From: Solirubrobacteraceae bacterium
Lineage (GTDB): Bacteria; Actinomycetota; Thermoleophilia; Solirubrobacterales; Solirubrobacteraceae
NCBI GenBank assembly: GCA_016463765.1
Contig: JAEMQS010000035.1
Span: forward strand, 1-34,708
DNA: 34,708 nt
Direction: 5' to 3'
Part shown: positions 17,781 through 25,597 of the stretch, one piece after another
Layout: each line of letters begins with the position of its first letter
How positions within the stretch are numbered: position 1 is the stretch's first letter
Notes under the pieces: model-generated
Seen by the model: the letters and a program-made list of their open reading frames with translations, nothing else
Databases searched by the model: none
What the model was told of the DNA's origin: nothing
Position numbers and translations under genes: made by a program

Positions 17781-17835
17781 CGCGCATCGGGTCGAGTTTG
17801 GGTCGATATGCGACCCAAACTCGACCGGATGCGCG
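17781..17835. repeat. 55-nt near-perfect palindrome between thiO and thiE
   Basis: CGCGCATC, one unpaired G, GGTCGAGTTTGGGTCG, loop ATATG, then CGACCCAAACTCGACC, one unpaired G and GATGCGCG. That is 24 of 25 paired positions per arm around a 5-nt loop. It lies between the predicted promoters of the divergent thiO operon and thiE, covering both -35 regions. It may be a regulator site or a transcript hairpin; it is not part of the TPP aptamer. Confidence 0.95.
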
Positions 17836-17853
17836 GCCTGCCAGACTGGCCCC

Positions 17854-18525
17854 GTGACCCGCGACGAGCGCCTGGCGCACCTGCACGCCGCCCGCCTCTA
17901 CCTCGTGACCGACCCCGAGCCCGGCGGCCGCCCCCTCGAGGGCGTCCTGACCGCCGCGCTGGCCGGAGGCGTCGACATCGTCCAGCTCCGCGCCAAGGAC
18001 GCGGGCGACGGGGAGATCCTCGCCGCCGCCGCGGTGGCCCGCCGCCTGTGCGACGGGGCCGGCGCGCTGCTCATCGTCAACGACCGGCCCGACCTCGTCG
18101 CGCCCGCCCACGCCGACGGCGTGCACATCGGCCAGGAGGACGGCACCGTCGCCGACGCGCGCGCCCAGGCCGGTGACGACGTCATCGTCGGCCGCTCGAC
18201 CCACGCCCCCGCGCAGCTCGCCGCCGCGCACGACGAGGGCGCCGACTACGCCGCCGTCGGGCCGGTCCACGCGACCCCGACGAAGCCCGGCCGCGCGCCT
18301 GTCGGCGTCGAGTACGTCCACCATGCCGCTGCCCATGCGCAGCTGCCGTGGTTCGCGATCGGGGGGCTCGCCCCGGAGAACCTCGGCGAGGTCGTCGCCG
18401 CAGGCGCGCAGCGCATCGTCGTCGTGCGCGCGATCACCGAAGCCGCCGATCCGCGCGCGGCCGCCGCGGCCCTGCGCGGTGTCCTCGACGCGGGTGCCAC
18501 CCCGGCGGGAGCGCTCCGTGGCTGA
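17854..18525 (+). CDS. thiE: Thiamine phosphate synthase
   Basis: 223 residues, TIM-barrel. Joins thiazole phosphate and hydroxymethylpyrimidine diphosphate to thiamine phosphate. Family motifs: LYLVTD, VDIVQLRAKD, LLIVNDRPDLV, ADGVHIGQED, IVGRSTH, DYAAVGPVHATPTKPG and FAIGGL. GTG start at 17854 gives the normal N-terminus; no Shine-Dalgarno is visible, and a weak CAGACT box lies 6 nt upstream. It diverges from thiO across the 55-nt palindrome. The next gene starts 8 nt before its stop. Confidence 0.94.
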   Translation: MTRDERLAHLHAARLYLVTDPEPGGRPLEGVLTAALAGGVDIVQLRAKDAGDGEILAAAAVARRLCDGAGALLIVNDRPDLVAPAHADGVHIGQEDGTVADARAQAGDDVIVGRSTHAPAQLAAAHDEGADYAAVGPVHATPTKPGRAPVGVEYVHHAAAHAQLPWFAIGGLAPENLGEVVAAGAQRIVVVRAITEAADPRAAAAALRGVLDAGATPAGALRG

Positions 18526-18958
18526 GCGCGAGAAGCCCGCCGGCTACGCGCGCAGCGAGGCGAAGAACGCCGAGGTCCGCGCGACGCTCGAGCCGCTCGG
18601 CCCGGACGAGCGCCCGGCGCCGTTGCTCGTCGCGATCGGCGTGGCCGTGGTCCTCGCGGTCGCGAACCTCGTCGGCACGCTCGTCAGCGGGGACGTCCCC
18701 CTCGGCGGCACGCTGATCTTCGTCGTCGTCATGGCCATAGCGGCCTACGGGCTCTGGCACCGGCGCGCCTGGGCCGTCCTGGGCTTCCTCGCGCTGCTCG
18801 GCATCATCGTGGCCTTCGCGACCCTGTCGCTGCTCGTGGCGAGCAACCTCGCGGCGGTCGCGCTGTGCATCGTCGTGGCCGGCGGCGCAGGCACGCTCTT
18901 CTGGAAGCTCATCCGCGTGCTCGGCCGCATCCAGGCCCCTGCCCGCGAGACCTACTAG
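18518..18958 (+). CDS. Small integral membrane protein overlapping thiE
   Basis: 146 residues starting at GTG 18518, inside the end of thiE. A hydrophilic N-terminus (EREKPAGYARSEAKNAEVRATLEPL, about 3-30) precedes hydrophobic segments at about 37-55, 62-80, 83-105 and 107-127, giving three or four transmembrane helices. The C-terminus is short and basic. No family recognised. Overlap suggests co-expression with thiE; a transport role in thiamine metabolism is possible but unsupported, since four helices are too few for known thiamine transporters. Confidence 0.7.
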   Translation: MAEREKPAGYARSEAKNAEVRATLEPLGPDERPAPLLVAIGVAVVLAVANLVGTLVSGDVPLGGTLIFVVVMAIAAYGLWHRRAWAVLGFLALLGIIVAFATLSLLVASNLAAVALCIVVAGGAGTLFWKLIRVLGRIQAPARETY

Positions 18959-18961
18959 GGT
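18956..18961 (+). promoter_or_regulatory. TAGGGT -10-like box of lpdA
   Basis: TAGGGT overlaps the stop of the membrane protein gene and ends 7 nt before the ATG at 18969, suggesting a separate leaderless transcript for lpdA. Confidence 0.5.
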
Positions 18962-18968
18962 CATTTCC

Positions 18969-20351
18969 ATGCCCGAATCTGCCTACGACCTCATCGTCAT
19001 CGGCTCCGGTCCCGGTGGGTACGTCGCCGCGATCCGCGGGGCCCAGCTCGGCCTCAAGACGGCGGTCGTGGAGAAGGACGTCATCGGTGGTCGCTGCCTG
19101 AACGTCGCGTGCATCCCGGCGAAGGCCGTCCTGCGCACCGCCGACGTGCTCAGCGAGGTGCGTGAGGCGGGCGAGTTCGGCATCACGGTCGGCGAGCCGA
19201 CCGTCGACTTCGGTGCGGTCAACGAGCGGCGCCTGAAGGTCATCAAGACCCTGACGGGCGGCGTGGCCGGTCTGTTCAAGAAGAACAGCATCGACTACAT
19301 CGAGGGCTTCGGGTCGCTGACGCCCGAGGGCAACGTGAAGATCGGCGGCAGCTTCGACGGCACCGAGATCCAGGCGGGCAAGGTCATCCTCGCCACCGGC
19401 TCGGTCGGGCGCCCGGTCCCCGGCACGCAGTTCGGCGGGAACGTCATCGGCACCGAGCAGGCCTGGCAGCTCCAGGAGATCCCGTCAAAGCTCGTCGTCC
19501 TCGGCGCGGGCGCGTCGGGCAGCGAGATCGCCTCGGCCTACGCGCGCCTGGGCAGCGAGGTCCACCTCTTCGAGGGCCTCGACCGCGTCCTGCCGAGCGA
19601 GGACGCCGACATCTCCAAGCTCGCCGAGCGCGGCTTCAAGAAGCAGGGCATCAAGGTCCACACGTCGACGTTCGTGGAGAACGTCCAGACGACCGACAGC
19701 GGCGTGACGTTCTCCTTCGGCGGGGAGACCGGCGACGCGGACTACCTGGTCATCGCGACCGGCCGCGGGCCCGATGTCGAGGGCCTCGGCCTGGACGAGG
19801 CGGGCATCAAGCTCACCGAGAACGGCCTCATCGAGGTCGACGGCGCGCTGCGCACGAACGTCCCGAACGTCTACGCCATCGGCGATCTCGTCCCCGGCCC
19901 GGCGCTCGCCCACAAGGCCAGCGACGAGGGGATCATCGCCGCGGAGGACGCCGCCGGGAAGGAGACGCACCCGATCGTCTACGTCGACGTCCCGCGCGCG
20001 ACCTTCTGCACGCCGAACGTCGCGAGCTTCGGCCTGACCGAGCAGCAGGCCAAGGACGCCGGCCACGACGTCGTCGTCGGCAAGGTCCAGTACGGCGCGG
20101 TCGGCGCGGGCACGGTCTACGGCGACCGCACGGGCCTGGTGAAGGTCGTCGGCGAGACGAAGTACGGCGAGATCCTCGGCGGCCACATCATCGGCGCGAA
20201 GTCCACGGAGCTCATCCAGGAGCTCGTGAACGTGCGGTCGCTCGAGGGCGGGTTCGCCGAGGTGGCCCGGATGGTCCACGGCCACCCGACGCTCTCCGAG
20301 GCCGTCATGGAGGCCGCGCGCGCGGCCGACGGATGGCTCATCCACGGCTAG
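18969..20351 (+). CDS. lpdA: Dihydrolipoamide dehydrogenase (E3)
   Basis: 460 residues. Flavoprotein that re-oxidises lipoyl groups of 2-oxoacid dehydrogenase complexes with NAD+. FAD site GSGPGG (12-17), redox disulfide C43/C48 in GGRCLNVACIPAK (the usual G before the second Cys is A, and Ser after Pro is Ala), NAD site GAGASGSEIASAYARLG, YAIGDLVPGPALAHKASDEG, and the terminal HGHPTLSEAV with the catalytic His. Family length. The E1 genes lie 3.2 kb downstream and E2 13 kb downstream, same strand. The HCCA-isomerase-like gene begins within its last 19 nt. Confidence 0.94.
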   Translation: MPESAYDLIVIGSGPGGYVAAIRGAQLGLKTAVVEKDVIGGRCLNVACIPAKAVLRTADVLSEVREAGEFGITVGEPTVDFGAVNERRLKVIKTLTGGVAGLFKKNSIDYIEGFGSLTPEGNVKIGGSFDGTEIQAGKVILATGSVGRPVPGTQFGGNVIGTEQAWQLQEIPSKLVVLGAGASGSEIASAYARLGSEVHLFEGLDRVLPSEDADISKLAERGFKKQGIKVHTSTFVENVQTTDSGVTFSFGGETGDADYLVIATGRGPDVEGLGLDEAGIKLTENGLIEVDGALRTNVPNVYAIGDLVPGPALAHKASDEGIIAAEDAAGKETHPIVYVDVPRATFCTPNVASFGLTEQQAKDAGHDVVVGKVQYGAVGAGTVYGDRTGLVKVVGETKYGEILGGHIIGAKSTELIQELVNVRSLEGGFAEVARMVHGHPTLSEAVMEAARAADGWLIHG

Positions 20352-20920
20352 AGGTCGTCCAGGCCGAGCCGAAGCCTGACGACGGCCCGGCCTTCTACCT
20401 CGACTACGCGGCGCCCGAGGCCTACCTCGTCGCCGAGCGGATCCTGTCGCTCATGCCGGTCCCGTGTGAGTGGAAGCCCGTGCGGGCCGGCGCGCTGCCC
20501 GACGGACTGCCGGAGGTCGACCGCGAGGCCATCGAGGCAACCGCGGCGGCTCGCGGGCTCCAGCCCGTGCGCTGGCCGGACCCGCTCCCGTTCGACAGCG
20601 ACGTCGCGCTTCGGGCGGCGGCGTATGCGCGGGCGGGCGGGAAGACCGTGTCGTTCAGCCTCGCGGCGTTTCGCCAGGCCTACGCAGGTGGGCGGGCCCT
20701 GACCCAAGACACCGTGCTCCTCGCGGGCGCGGCCTGCGAGATCCACCCGCGGGCACTGCTGAAGGGGCTCGAGCTGCGCAGCACCCATAACGACCTCGAC
20801 GCGATGACGGCGGAGGCGGTCGCGCGCGGAGTGCGCACCGTGCCTGCCGTATGGACGGGCGCGCAGGTGCTCCACGGTGACGGGGCGCTGGAAGCGGCCG
20901 CGCACGCCCTGACACCCTGA
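20333..20920 (+). CDS. DsbA-fold protein of the HCCA-isomerase family
   Basis: 195 residues. The N-terminal FYLDYAAPEAYL replaces the CxxC of thioredoxins by a no-cysteine motif typical of 2-hydroxychromene-2-carboxylate isomerase-like proteins. The all-helical insert (DREAIEATAAARGLQPVRWPDPLPFDSDVALRAAAYARAGGK) and the C-terminal RGVRTVPAVWTGAQVLHGDGAL, with the conserved cis-Pro region (TVPAVW), complete the fold. Such proteins are glutathione- or thiol-dependent isomerases or transferases in aromatic compound breakdown; the actual substrate is unknown. The ATG overlaps lpdA by 19 nt, implying coupled expression. Confidence 0.78.
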   Translation: MAHPRLEVVQAEPKPDDGPAFYLDYAAPEAYLVAERILSLMPVPCEWKPVRAGALPDGLPEVDREAIEATAAARGLQPVRWPDPLPFDSDVALRAAAYARAGGKTVSFSLAAFRQAYAGGRALTQDTVLLAGAACEIHPRALLKGLELRSTHNDLDAMTAEAVARGVRTVPAVWTGAQVLHGDGALEAAAHALTP

Positions 20921-21001
20921 ATCCGCATTCAGGAAACGTCGACCGGGGCACCACCGCCCGGGAATGGGGCAAGATGCCTCAGACCCGAGGAGAGGGTGCA
21001 C

Positions 21002-23026
21002 GTGGCCGAGACCAGCATGACCGCACTGACCGCCGTCCTCGCGACGACCGTGGCGGTGCAGTATCTCCTGATTGGACTGTACATCGTGCCCCGTCTCGCG
21101 CGGCTGAGCAGTGAGCAGCCCGGGCGCCTCATCACCGCCGCGATGGTGGGCGCCGGCGCGTTCTTCGTGGGCTGCGCCATCACCCATCTGGGCATCGCGG
21201 CGCACGCGATCCAGGAGGGCACCGATGACGTCTCCACCCACGCGCTCATCCATGTGCTCCCCCACGTGGCCCAGGTCGTCGGCGGCGCGACGTTCATCCT
21301 CATCGCCGCCCGGCATCTGGACATCCGCTTCGCGCCGAAGGACGTCGCCGCGCAGCTCCGCGAGGTCGAGGCGCGGTTCCGCACCGCGTTCGACCAGGCG
21401 CCCATCGGGATGGCCCTGGTCTCGCTGTCGCCCAACAGCTTCGGCCGCTTCCTCCAGGTCAACCCGGCGCTGTGCGCCATGCTCGGCTACGACGAGGCCG
21501 ACCTGCGCACGCGCACCTACCGGGAGATCACGCACCCGGCTGACGTCTCACCCTCCGAGGAGCAGGTCACGGCGATGGTCGACGGGGTCACGGCCGGCGG
21601 GGAGATCGAGAAGCGCTACCGCCATCGGGACGGGCACGACGTCTGGGTCAACGTGCAGGCGTCCGCCGTCCGCGATGCGCGGGGGCACGCGCTCTACAGC
21701 GTCTCGCAGATCCGCGACATCACCGAGGAACGTCAGTACCAGCAGCGCCTGCGCCACCTCGCCGACCACGACCCGCTGACCGGGCTGTTCAACCGCCGCC
21801 GGTTCGCCGAGGAGCTCGCCCGGCTCGTGGCGTTCTCGCGGCGCTACGGCGAGCCGGCCGCGCTGCTGAGCGTGGACCTCGACCGGTTCAAGTACGTCAA
21901 CGACACCTACGGCCACGCCGTCGGTGACGAACTGCTCGTGCAGCTCGCCGCGGCGCTGCAGTGCCGTCTGCGGGAGACCGACATCATCGGGCGTCTCGGC
22001 GGTGACGAGTTCGGCGTGCTGCTGCCGCGCACCACTACCGAGGAGGCCCAGCGCACGGCTTCGGGACTCCTGCACGAGGTCCGCAGCAACACCTCGGTGC
22101 GCGCCGGGGAACGGGTCGTCCGCCTCACGGTGTCCGTGGGGATCACGGCGATCGACGCCGCGGAGTCGACGAGCGCCGAGGAGATCCTCGTCAACGCCGA
22201 CCTGGCGATGTACGAGGCCAAGGAGCAGGGCCGCGACCGTCACGCGACCGTCCTGCCCGGCGGCCAGTCAGGGGTGCTCCGCGAACGCCAGACGTGGTCG
22301 GAGCACATCCGCGAGGCGCTGGAGCGCAACCGGTTCCAGCTGTGGGAGCAGCCGATCCTCGACCTGCGCACGGGGGAGCGGAGCCGGTCCGAGGTGCTCC
22401 TGCGCATGGAGGACCCCGACGGCGGGGCCCCGATCCCGCCGGGTTCGTTCCTCTCGATCGCCGAGCGGTTCGGACAGATCACCGCCGTGGACCGGTGGGT
22501 GATCGGGGAGACGATCGCCGTGCTCGCCGACCGCGAGCGGCGCGGGGTCGCGCAGGCCATCGAGGTCAACCTCTCCGGGCGGTCGATCACCGACGAGGCG
22601 CTCATCGAGTTCATCGCGTCGGAGATCGGGAACGCCGGGGTGGACCCCACGCGCCTGGTCTTCGAGATCACCGAGACCGCCGCGATCGGGAACATCGACC
22701 GCGCCCGCGGCTTCGCGCGCAGGCTCGCCGACCTGGGCTGCCAGTTCGCGCTCGACGACTTCGGCTCAGGCTTCGGCTCGTTCTACTACCTCAAGCACAT
22801 GCCGTTCGACTGCGTGAAGATCGACGGTGACTTCATCAAGGACCTGCCCGTCTCGCAGACCGACCGCCTGACCGTGCGGGCCATCGTGGACATCGCGCAG
22901 GGGCTGGGCAAGACGACGATCGCCGAGTGCGTCCAGGACGAGGCGACGATCGATCTCCTGCGCGAGGTCGGCGTCGACTACGCGCAGGGCTTCCACGTGG
23001 GTCATCCCACGGAGCTGGTCCGGTAG
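21002..23026 (+). CDS. Membrane PAS-GGDEF-EAL protein (c-di-GMP turnover)
   Basis: 674 residues. Three N-terminal transmembrane helices (about 5-27, 41-62, 84-102), a PAS domain (about 115-240), GGDEF (about 250-405) and EAL (about 425-670). The GGDEF motif is intact (333-337) and preceded by a canonical inhibitory site RETD (324-327), five residues away. The EAL motif reads EVL (E464), with conserved NLS, ETAA, DDFGSG, KIDGDF and the downstream AECV glutamate, so phosphodiesterase activity is plausible. The GTG at 21002 is preferred to the GTG at 20996 because GAGGAG (20987-20992) is 9 nt upstream of it. The signal sensed by the PAS or membrane part is unknown. Confidence 0.92.
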   Translation: MAETSMTALTAVLATTVAVQYLLIGLYIVPRLARLSSEQPGRLITAAMVGAGAFFVGCAITHLGIAAHAIQEGTDDVSTHALIHVLPHVAQVVGGATFILIAARHLDIRFAPKDVAAQLREVEARFRTAFDQAPIGMALVSLSPNSFGRFLQVNPALCAMLGYDEADLRTRTYREITHPADVSPSEEQVTAMVDGVTAGGEIEKRYRHRDGHDVWVNVQASAVRDARGHALYSVSQIRDITEERQYQQRLRHLADHDPLTGLFNRRRFAEELARLVAFSRRYGEPAALLSVDLDRFKYVNDTYGHAVGDELLVQLAAALQCRLRETDIIGRLGGDEFGVLLPRTTTEEAQRTASGLLHEVRSNTSVRAGERVVRLTVSVGITAIDAAESTSAEEILVNADLAMYEAKEQGRDRHATVLPGGQSGVLRERQTWSEHIREALERNRFQLWEQPILDLRTGERSRSEVLLRMEDPDGGAPIPPGSFLSIAERFGQITAVDRWVIGETIAVLADRERRGVAQAIEVNLSGRSITDEALIEFIASEIGNAGVDPTRLVFEITETAAIGNIDRARGFARRLADLGCQFALDDFGSGFGSFYYLKHMPFDCVKIDGDFIKDLPVSQTDRLTVRAIVDIAQGLGKTTIAECVQDEATIDLLREVGVDYAQGFHVGHPTELVR

Positions 23027-23027
23027 G

Positions 23028-23426
23028 TCAGCCGCGCTTCGGCGCGGTGCGCGCCAGGTGGTGGACGAGCAGGTCCACCACCGGTCCGTACGTCGCGGCG
23101 AGCGCGGGCTCCAGCGGGGCGGGCGCATGGAGGTCGACGCCGACGACGGACGTGCCATCGGCACGCGGGCGCACGCGGTGCACCATGAAGATGGGGCCGA
23201 CCTTCCACGTCCACGAGCGGCCCTCGTCCTTGTTCGTCACCTCGACGGGGACGGGCACGACGCCCATGAGCTTGGCCGCGCCCTTGCGGCCGGGCTCGAC
23301 CTCGTCGTCGCCCAGACCGGATGCGCCGCGCACGTGCGGCGCCCATTCGTGCCAGCGGCTGGGGCGCGCCAGAAGCGGCCAGACCTGCTCGGCGGGGGCG
23401 GAGGATTCGGCCTCGTAACTCAGCAT
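23028..23426 (-). CDS. SRPBCC (START-like) protein
   Basis: 132 residues, lipid- or ligand-binding START-like fold: YEAESSAPAEQVWPLLARPSRWHEWAPHVRG, then GRSWTWKVGPIFMVHRVRPRADGTSVVGVDL and a C-terminal helix (LEPALAATYGPVVDLLVHHLART). Ligand unknown. The ATG at 23426 fits the family; a TACGCT box lies 7 nt upstream on the minus strand, with no Shine-Dalgarno. The stop is 1 nt from that of the convergent c-di-GMP gene. It is divergent from the E1-alpha gene. Confidence 0.82.
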   Translation of the reverse strand: MLSYEAESSAPAEQVWPLLARPSRWHEWAPHVRGASGLGDDEVEPGRKGAAKLMGVVPVPVEVTNKDEGRSWTWKVGPIFMVHRVRPRADGTSVVGVDLHAPAPLEPALAATYGPVVDLLVHHLARTAPKRG

Positions 23427-23433
23427 CGTGGCC

Positions 23434-23439
23434 AGCGTA
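23434..23439 (-). promoter_or_regulatory. TACGCT -10-like box of SRPBCC gene
   Basis: Minus-strand TACGCT ends 7 nt before the ATG at 23426, without a Shine-Dalgarno. Confidence 0.5.
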
Positions 23440-23533
23440 TCGACCCGAAACCGAGGCACCTTGACCGATGGGGGACCAGCTGCTGGACGGGTGGACGAGG
23501 CCCCGAGCGGCGTCCACGAGCCGCCGCGACCGG

Positions 23534-23539
23534 TACGCT
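23534..23539 (+). promoter_or_regulatory. TACGCT -10-like box of E1-alpha gene
   Basis: TACGCT ends 10 nt before the ATG at 23550; the GGTACGCT sequence is identical to the box of the E2 gene at 33528-33535, suggesting matched promoters for the scattered parts of one complex. Confidence 0.45.
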
Positions 23540-23549
23540 CGGCGCACGC

Positions 23550-24611
23550 ATGGCCGACCCGGCGCAGCCCCGCTCCCTCCCTGATCCGGTCGCGGCCCGC
23601 GAGTGGCTGCAGACAATGATCCTCATCCGGCGGTTCGAGGAGCGCGCCGGCGAGATGTACGCCAAGGCGAAGGTCGGCGGCTTCCTGCACCTCGCCATCG
23701 GCGAGGAGGCCGCCATCGTCGGGTGCGCCCGCGCGCTGCGCGAGGACGACTACCTCATCTCGACCTACCGCTCCCACGGGCACACCATCGCCCGCGGATC
23801 CGACCCCAACGCGGTCATGGCCGAGCTCTTTGGGCGCGAGGGCGGGCTGTGCCGCGGGCGCGGCGGATCGATGCACATGTTCGACCTCGAGCACCGCTTC
23901 ATGGGCGGCTACGGGATCGTGGGCGGCAACCTGCCGATCGCCGCCGGGTTCGGGCTGGCCTCCGACTATCTCGGCACCCAGGACGCCACCCTCTGCACGT
24001 TCGGCGACGGCGCGATCAACCAGGGCACGTTCGGCGAGACGATGAACCTCGCGGCGCTGTGGAAGCTGCCGGTCGTCTTCCTCGTGACGAACAACCAGTT
24101 CGGCATGGGCACCGCGCTGGAGCGCCACTCCGCGAACACCGACCTCCAGGAGCGCGGCCAGTCGTTCGGTGTGCCCGGCATGCGCTGCGACGGCATGGAC
24201 GTCGTCGACACCTACGAGGTGTGCAAAGAGGCGCTGGCGATCGCGCGCGACGAACGCCAGCCGGTGCTCGTCGAGGCCGTGACGTACCGCTTCCGCGGCC
24301 ACTCGATGGCCGACCCGGAGGAGTACCGCACGAAGGAGCAGGTCGCGGAGTGGCGCGAACGCGACCCGATCGTGACCTTCGCCGACCGGTTGAAGGCCGA
24401 GGGCGTGATCAAGGACGGCGACGACGAGCAGATGGACGCCGACGCCGTGGCGACCGTCGACGCCGCGGTGGCGTTCGCCGACGCGTCGCCGTTCCCGGCG
24501 CCCGAGTCGCTGTACGACGACATCTACGTGCTCGGCGACCAGCTCCAGGGCTGGTACTCGGTCGACGAACGCGGCGCGGGCGTGTCACGCGGGGAGCACT
24601 TGGGCAAGTGA
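23550..24611 (+). CDS. pdhA: 2-oxoacid (pyruvate) dehydrogenase E1 alpha subunit
   Basis: 353 residues. TPP-dependent decarboxylating subunit. The TPP/Mg site is GDGAINQGTF (152-161) to NN (181-182); YRSHGH (73-78), GRGGSMHMFD and RFRGHSMADPEEYR are also canonical. With E1-beta, E2 and E3 in the window, pyruvate dehydrogenase is the likeliest assignment, though acetoin or branched-chain dehydrogenases use similar subunits. ATG at 23550 fits the family; a longer in-frame ORF upstream is antisense to the SRPBCC gene. The stop overlaps the E1-beta start (GTGA). Confidence 0.9.
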   Translation: MADPAQPRSLPDPVAAREWLQTMILIRRFEERAGEMYAKAKVGGFLHLAIGEEAAIVGCARALREDDYLISTYRSHGHTIARGSDPNAVMAELFGREGGLCRGRGGSMHMFDLEHRFMGGYGIVGGNLPIAAGFGLASDYLGTQDATLCTFGDGAINQGTFGETMNLAALWKLPVVFLVTNNQFGMGTALERHSANTDLQERGQSFGVPGMRCDGMDVVDTYEVCKEALAIARDERQPVLVEAVTYRFRGHSMADPEEYRTKEQVAEWRERDPIVTFADRLKAEGVIKDGDDEQMDADAVATVDAAVAFADASPFPAPESLYDDIYVLGDQLQGWYSVDERGAGVSRGEHLGK

Positions 24612-25597
24612 GCACCACGACGAAGCGCACCCGCGAGGCCCTGAACGACGCGCTGCGCGAGGAGATGCTGCGCGACGAGACCGTCTTCCTCATGGGCGAG
24701 GACATCGGGGTCTTCAACGGCGCCTTCAAGGTCACGAACGGCCTGCTGAAGGAGTTCGGCGAGCAGCGCGTGCGCGACACGCCCATCAGCGAGAACACGA
24801 TCGTAGGCATGGGCGTCGGGGCGGCGATGACCGGTCTGCGCCCGGTCGTCGAGCTCATGACGATCAACTTCTCGCTGCTGGCGATGGATCAGATCGTCAA
24901 CCACGCCGCGTCGATCCACTACATGTTCGGCGGTCAGGTCAAGGTGCCGCTCGTGGTCCGGATGCCGCAGGGTGCCGGGCACCAGCTCGGGCCGACGCAC
25001 TCGCACTCCTGGGAGGCGCTGTACCTGCATGCGCCCGGCCTGCTCGTCGCGGTGCCGTCCACCCCGGCCGACGCGAAGGGGCTGCTGAAGAGCGCGATCC
25101 GCGACGACAACCCCGTCATCTTCATCGAGCACGAGTACCTCTACGGCCAGCGCGGCGAGGTCCCCGACGACCCGGACTTCACCGTGGACTTCGGCAAGGC
25201 CGCAATCCGCCGGGAGGGCACCGACGTGACGATCGTCGGCATCTCGCGGATGGCGGTGACGGCCGCGCGCGCGGCCGAGACGCTGCACAGCGAGCACGGC
25301 ATCAGCGCCGAGGTCATCGACCCGCGCACCCTGCGCCCGCTGGACCTCGACACGATCCTCGACTCGGTGCGCAAGACCAACCGCTGCGTCATCGTCGAGG
25401 AGGGCTGGCCCCACGGCGGGGTCGGCGCGAACCTCGCCGCGCTCATCCAGGAGCAGGCGTTCGACTGGCTCGACGCGCCGATCGGCCGCGTCACCGGCGC
25501 GGACGTCCCGATGCCCTACTCCAAGCCGCTCGAGCAGATCGCGTTCCCGCACGAGCCGCAGGTCGTCGAAGCGGTCCGCGCGCTCTTCGGCGAGTGA
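24608..25597 (+). CDS. pdhB: 2-oxoacid (pyruvate) dehydrogenase E1 beta subunit
   Basis: 329 residues. Transketolase-like E1-beta: REALNDALREEM, FLMGEDIGVFNGAFKVT, RVRDTPISENTIVGMGVGAAMTGLRPVVELM, HSHSWEALYLHAPGLLVAVPSTPADAKGLLKSAI and the C-terminal VIVEEGWPHGGVGANLAALI. It completes the active site with E1-alpha. GTG start overlaps the E1-alpha stop. The stop in turn overlaps the start of a DUF418 membrane protein gene. Confidence 0.92.
   Translation: MSTTTKRTREALNDALREEMLRDETVFLMGEDIGVFNGAFKVTNGLLKEFGEQRVRDTPISENTIVGMGVGAAMTGLRPVVELMTINFSLLAMDQIVNHAASIHYMFGGQVKVPLVVRMPQGAGHQLGPTHSHSWEALYLHAPGLLVAVPSTPADAKGLLKSAIRDDNPVIFIEHEYLYGQRGEVPDDPDFTVDFGKAAIRREGTDVTIVGISRMAVTAARAAETLHSEHGISAEVIDPRTLRPLDLDTILDSVRKTNRCVIVEEGWPHGGVGANLAALIQEQAFDWLDAPIGRVTGADVPMPYSKPLEQIAFPHEPQVVEAVRALFGE

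Noticed and set aside
20996..21001. GTG at 20996 as start of the membrane c-di-GMP protein
   Set aside because: It is only 3 nt from the GAGGAG site, while the GTG at 21002 has the normal 9-nt spacing.
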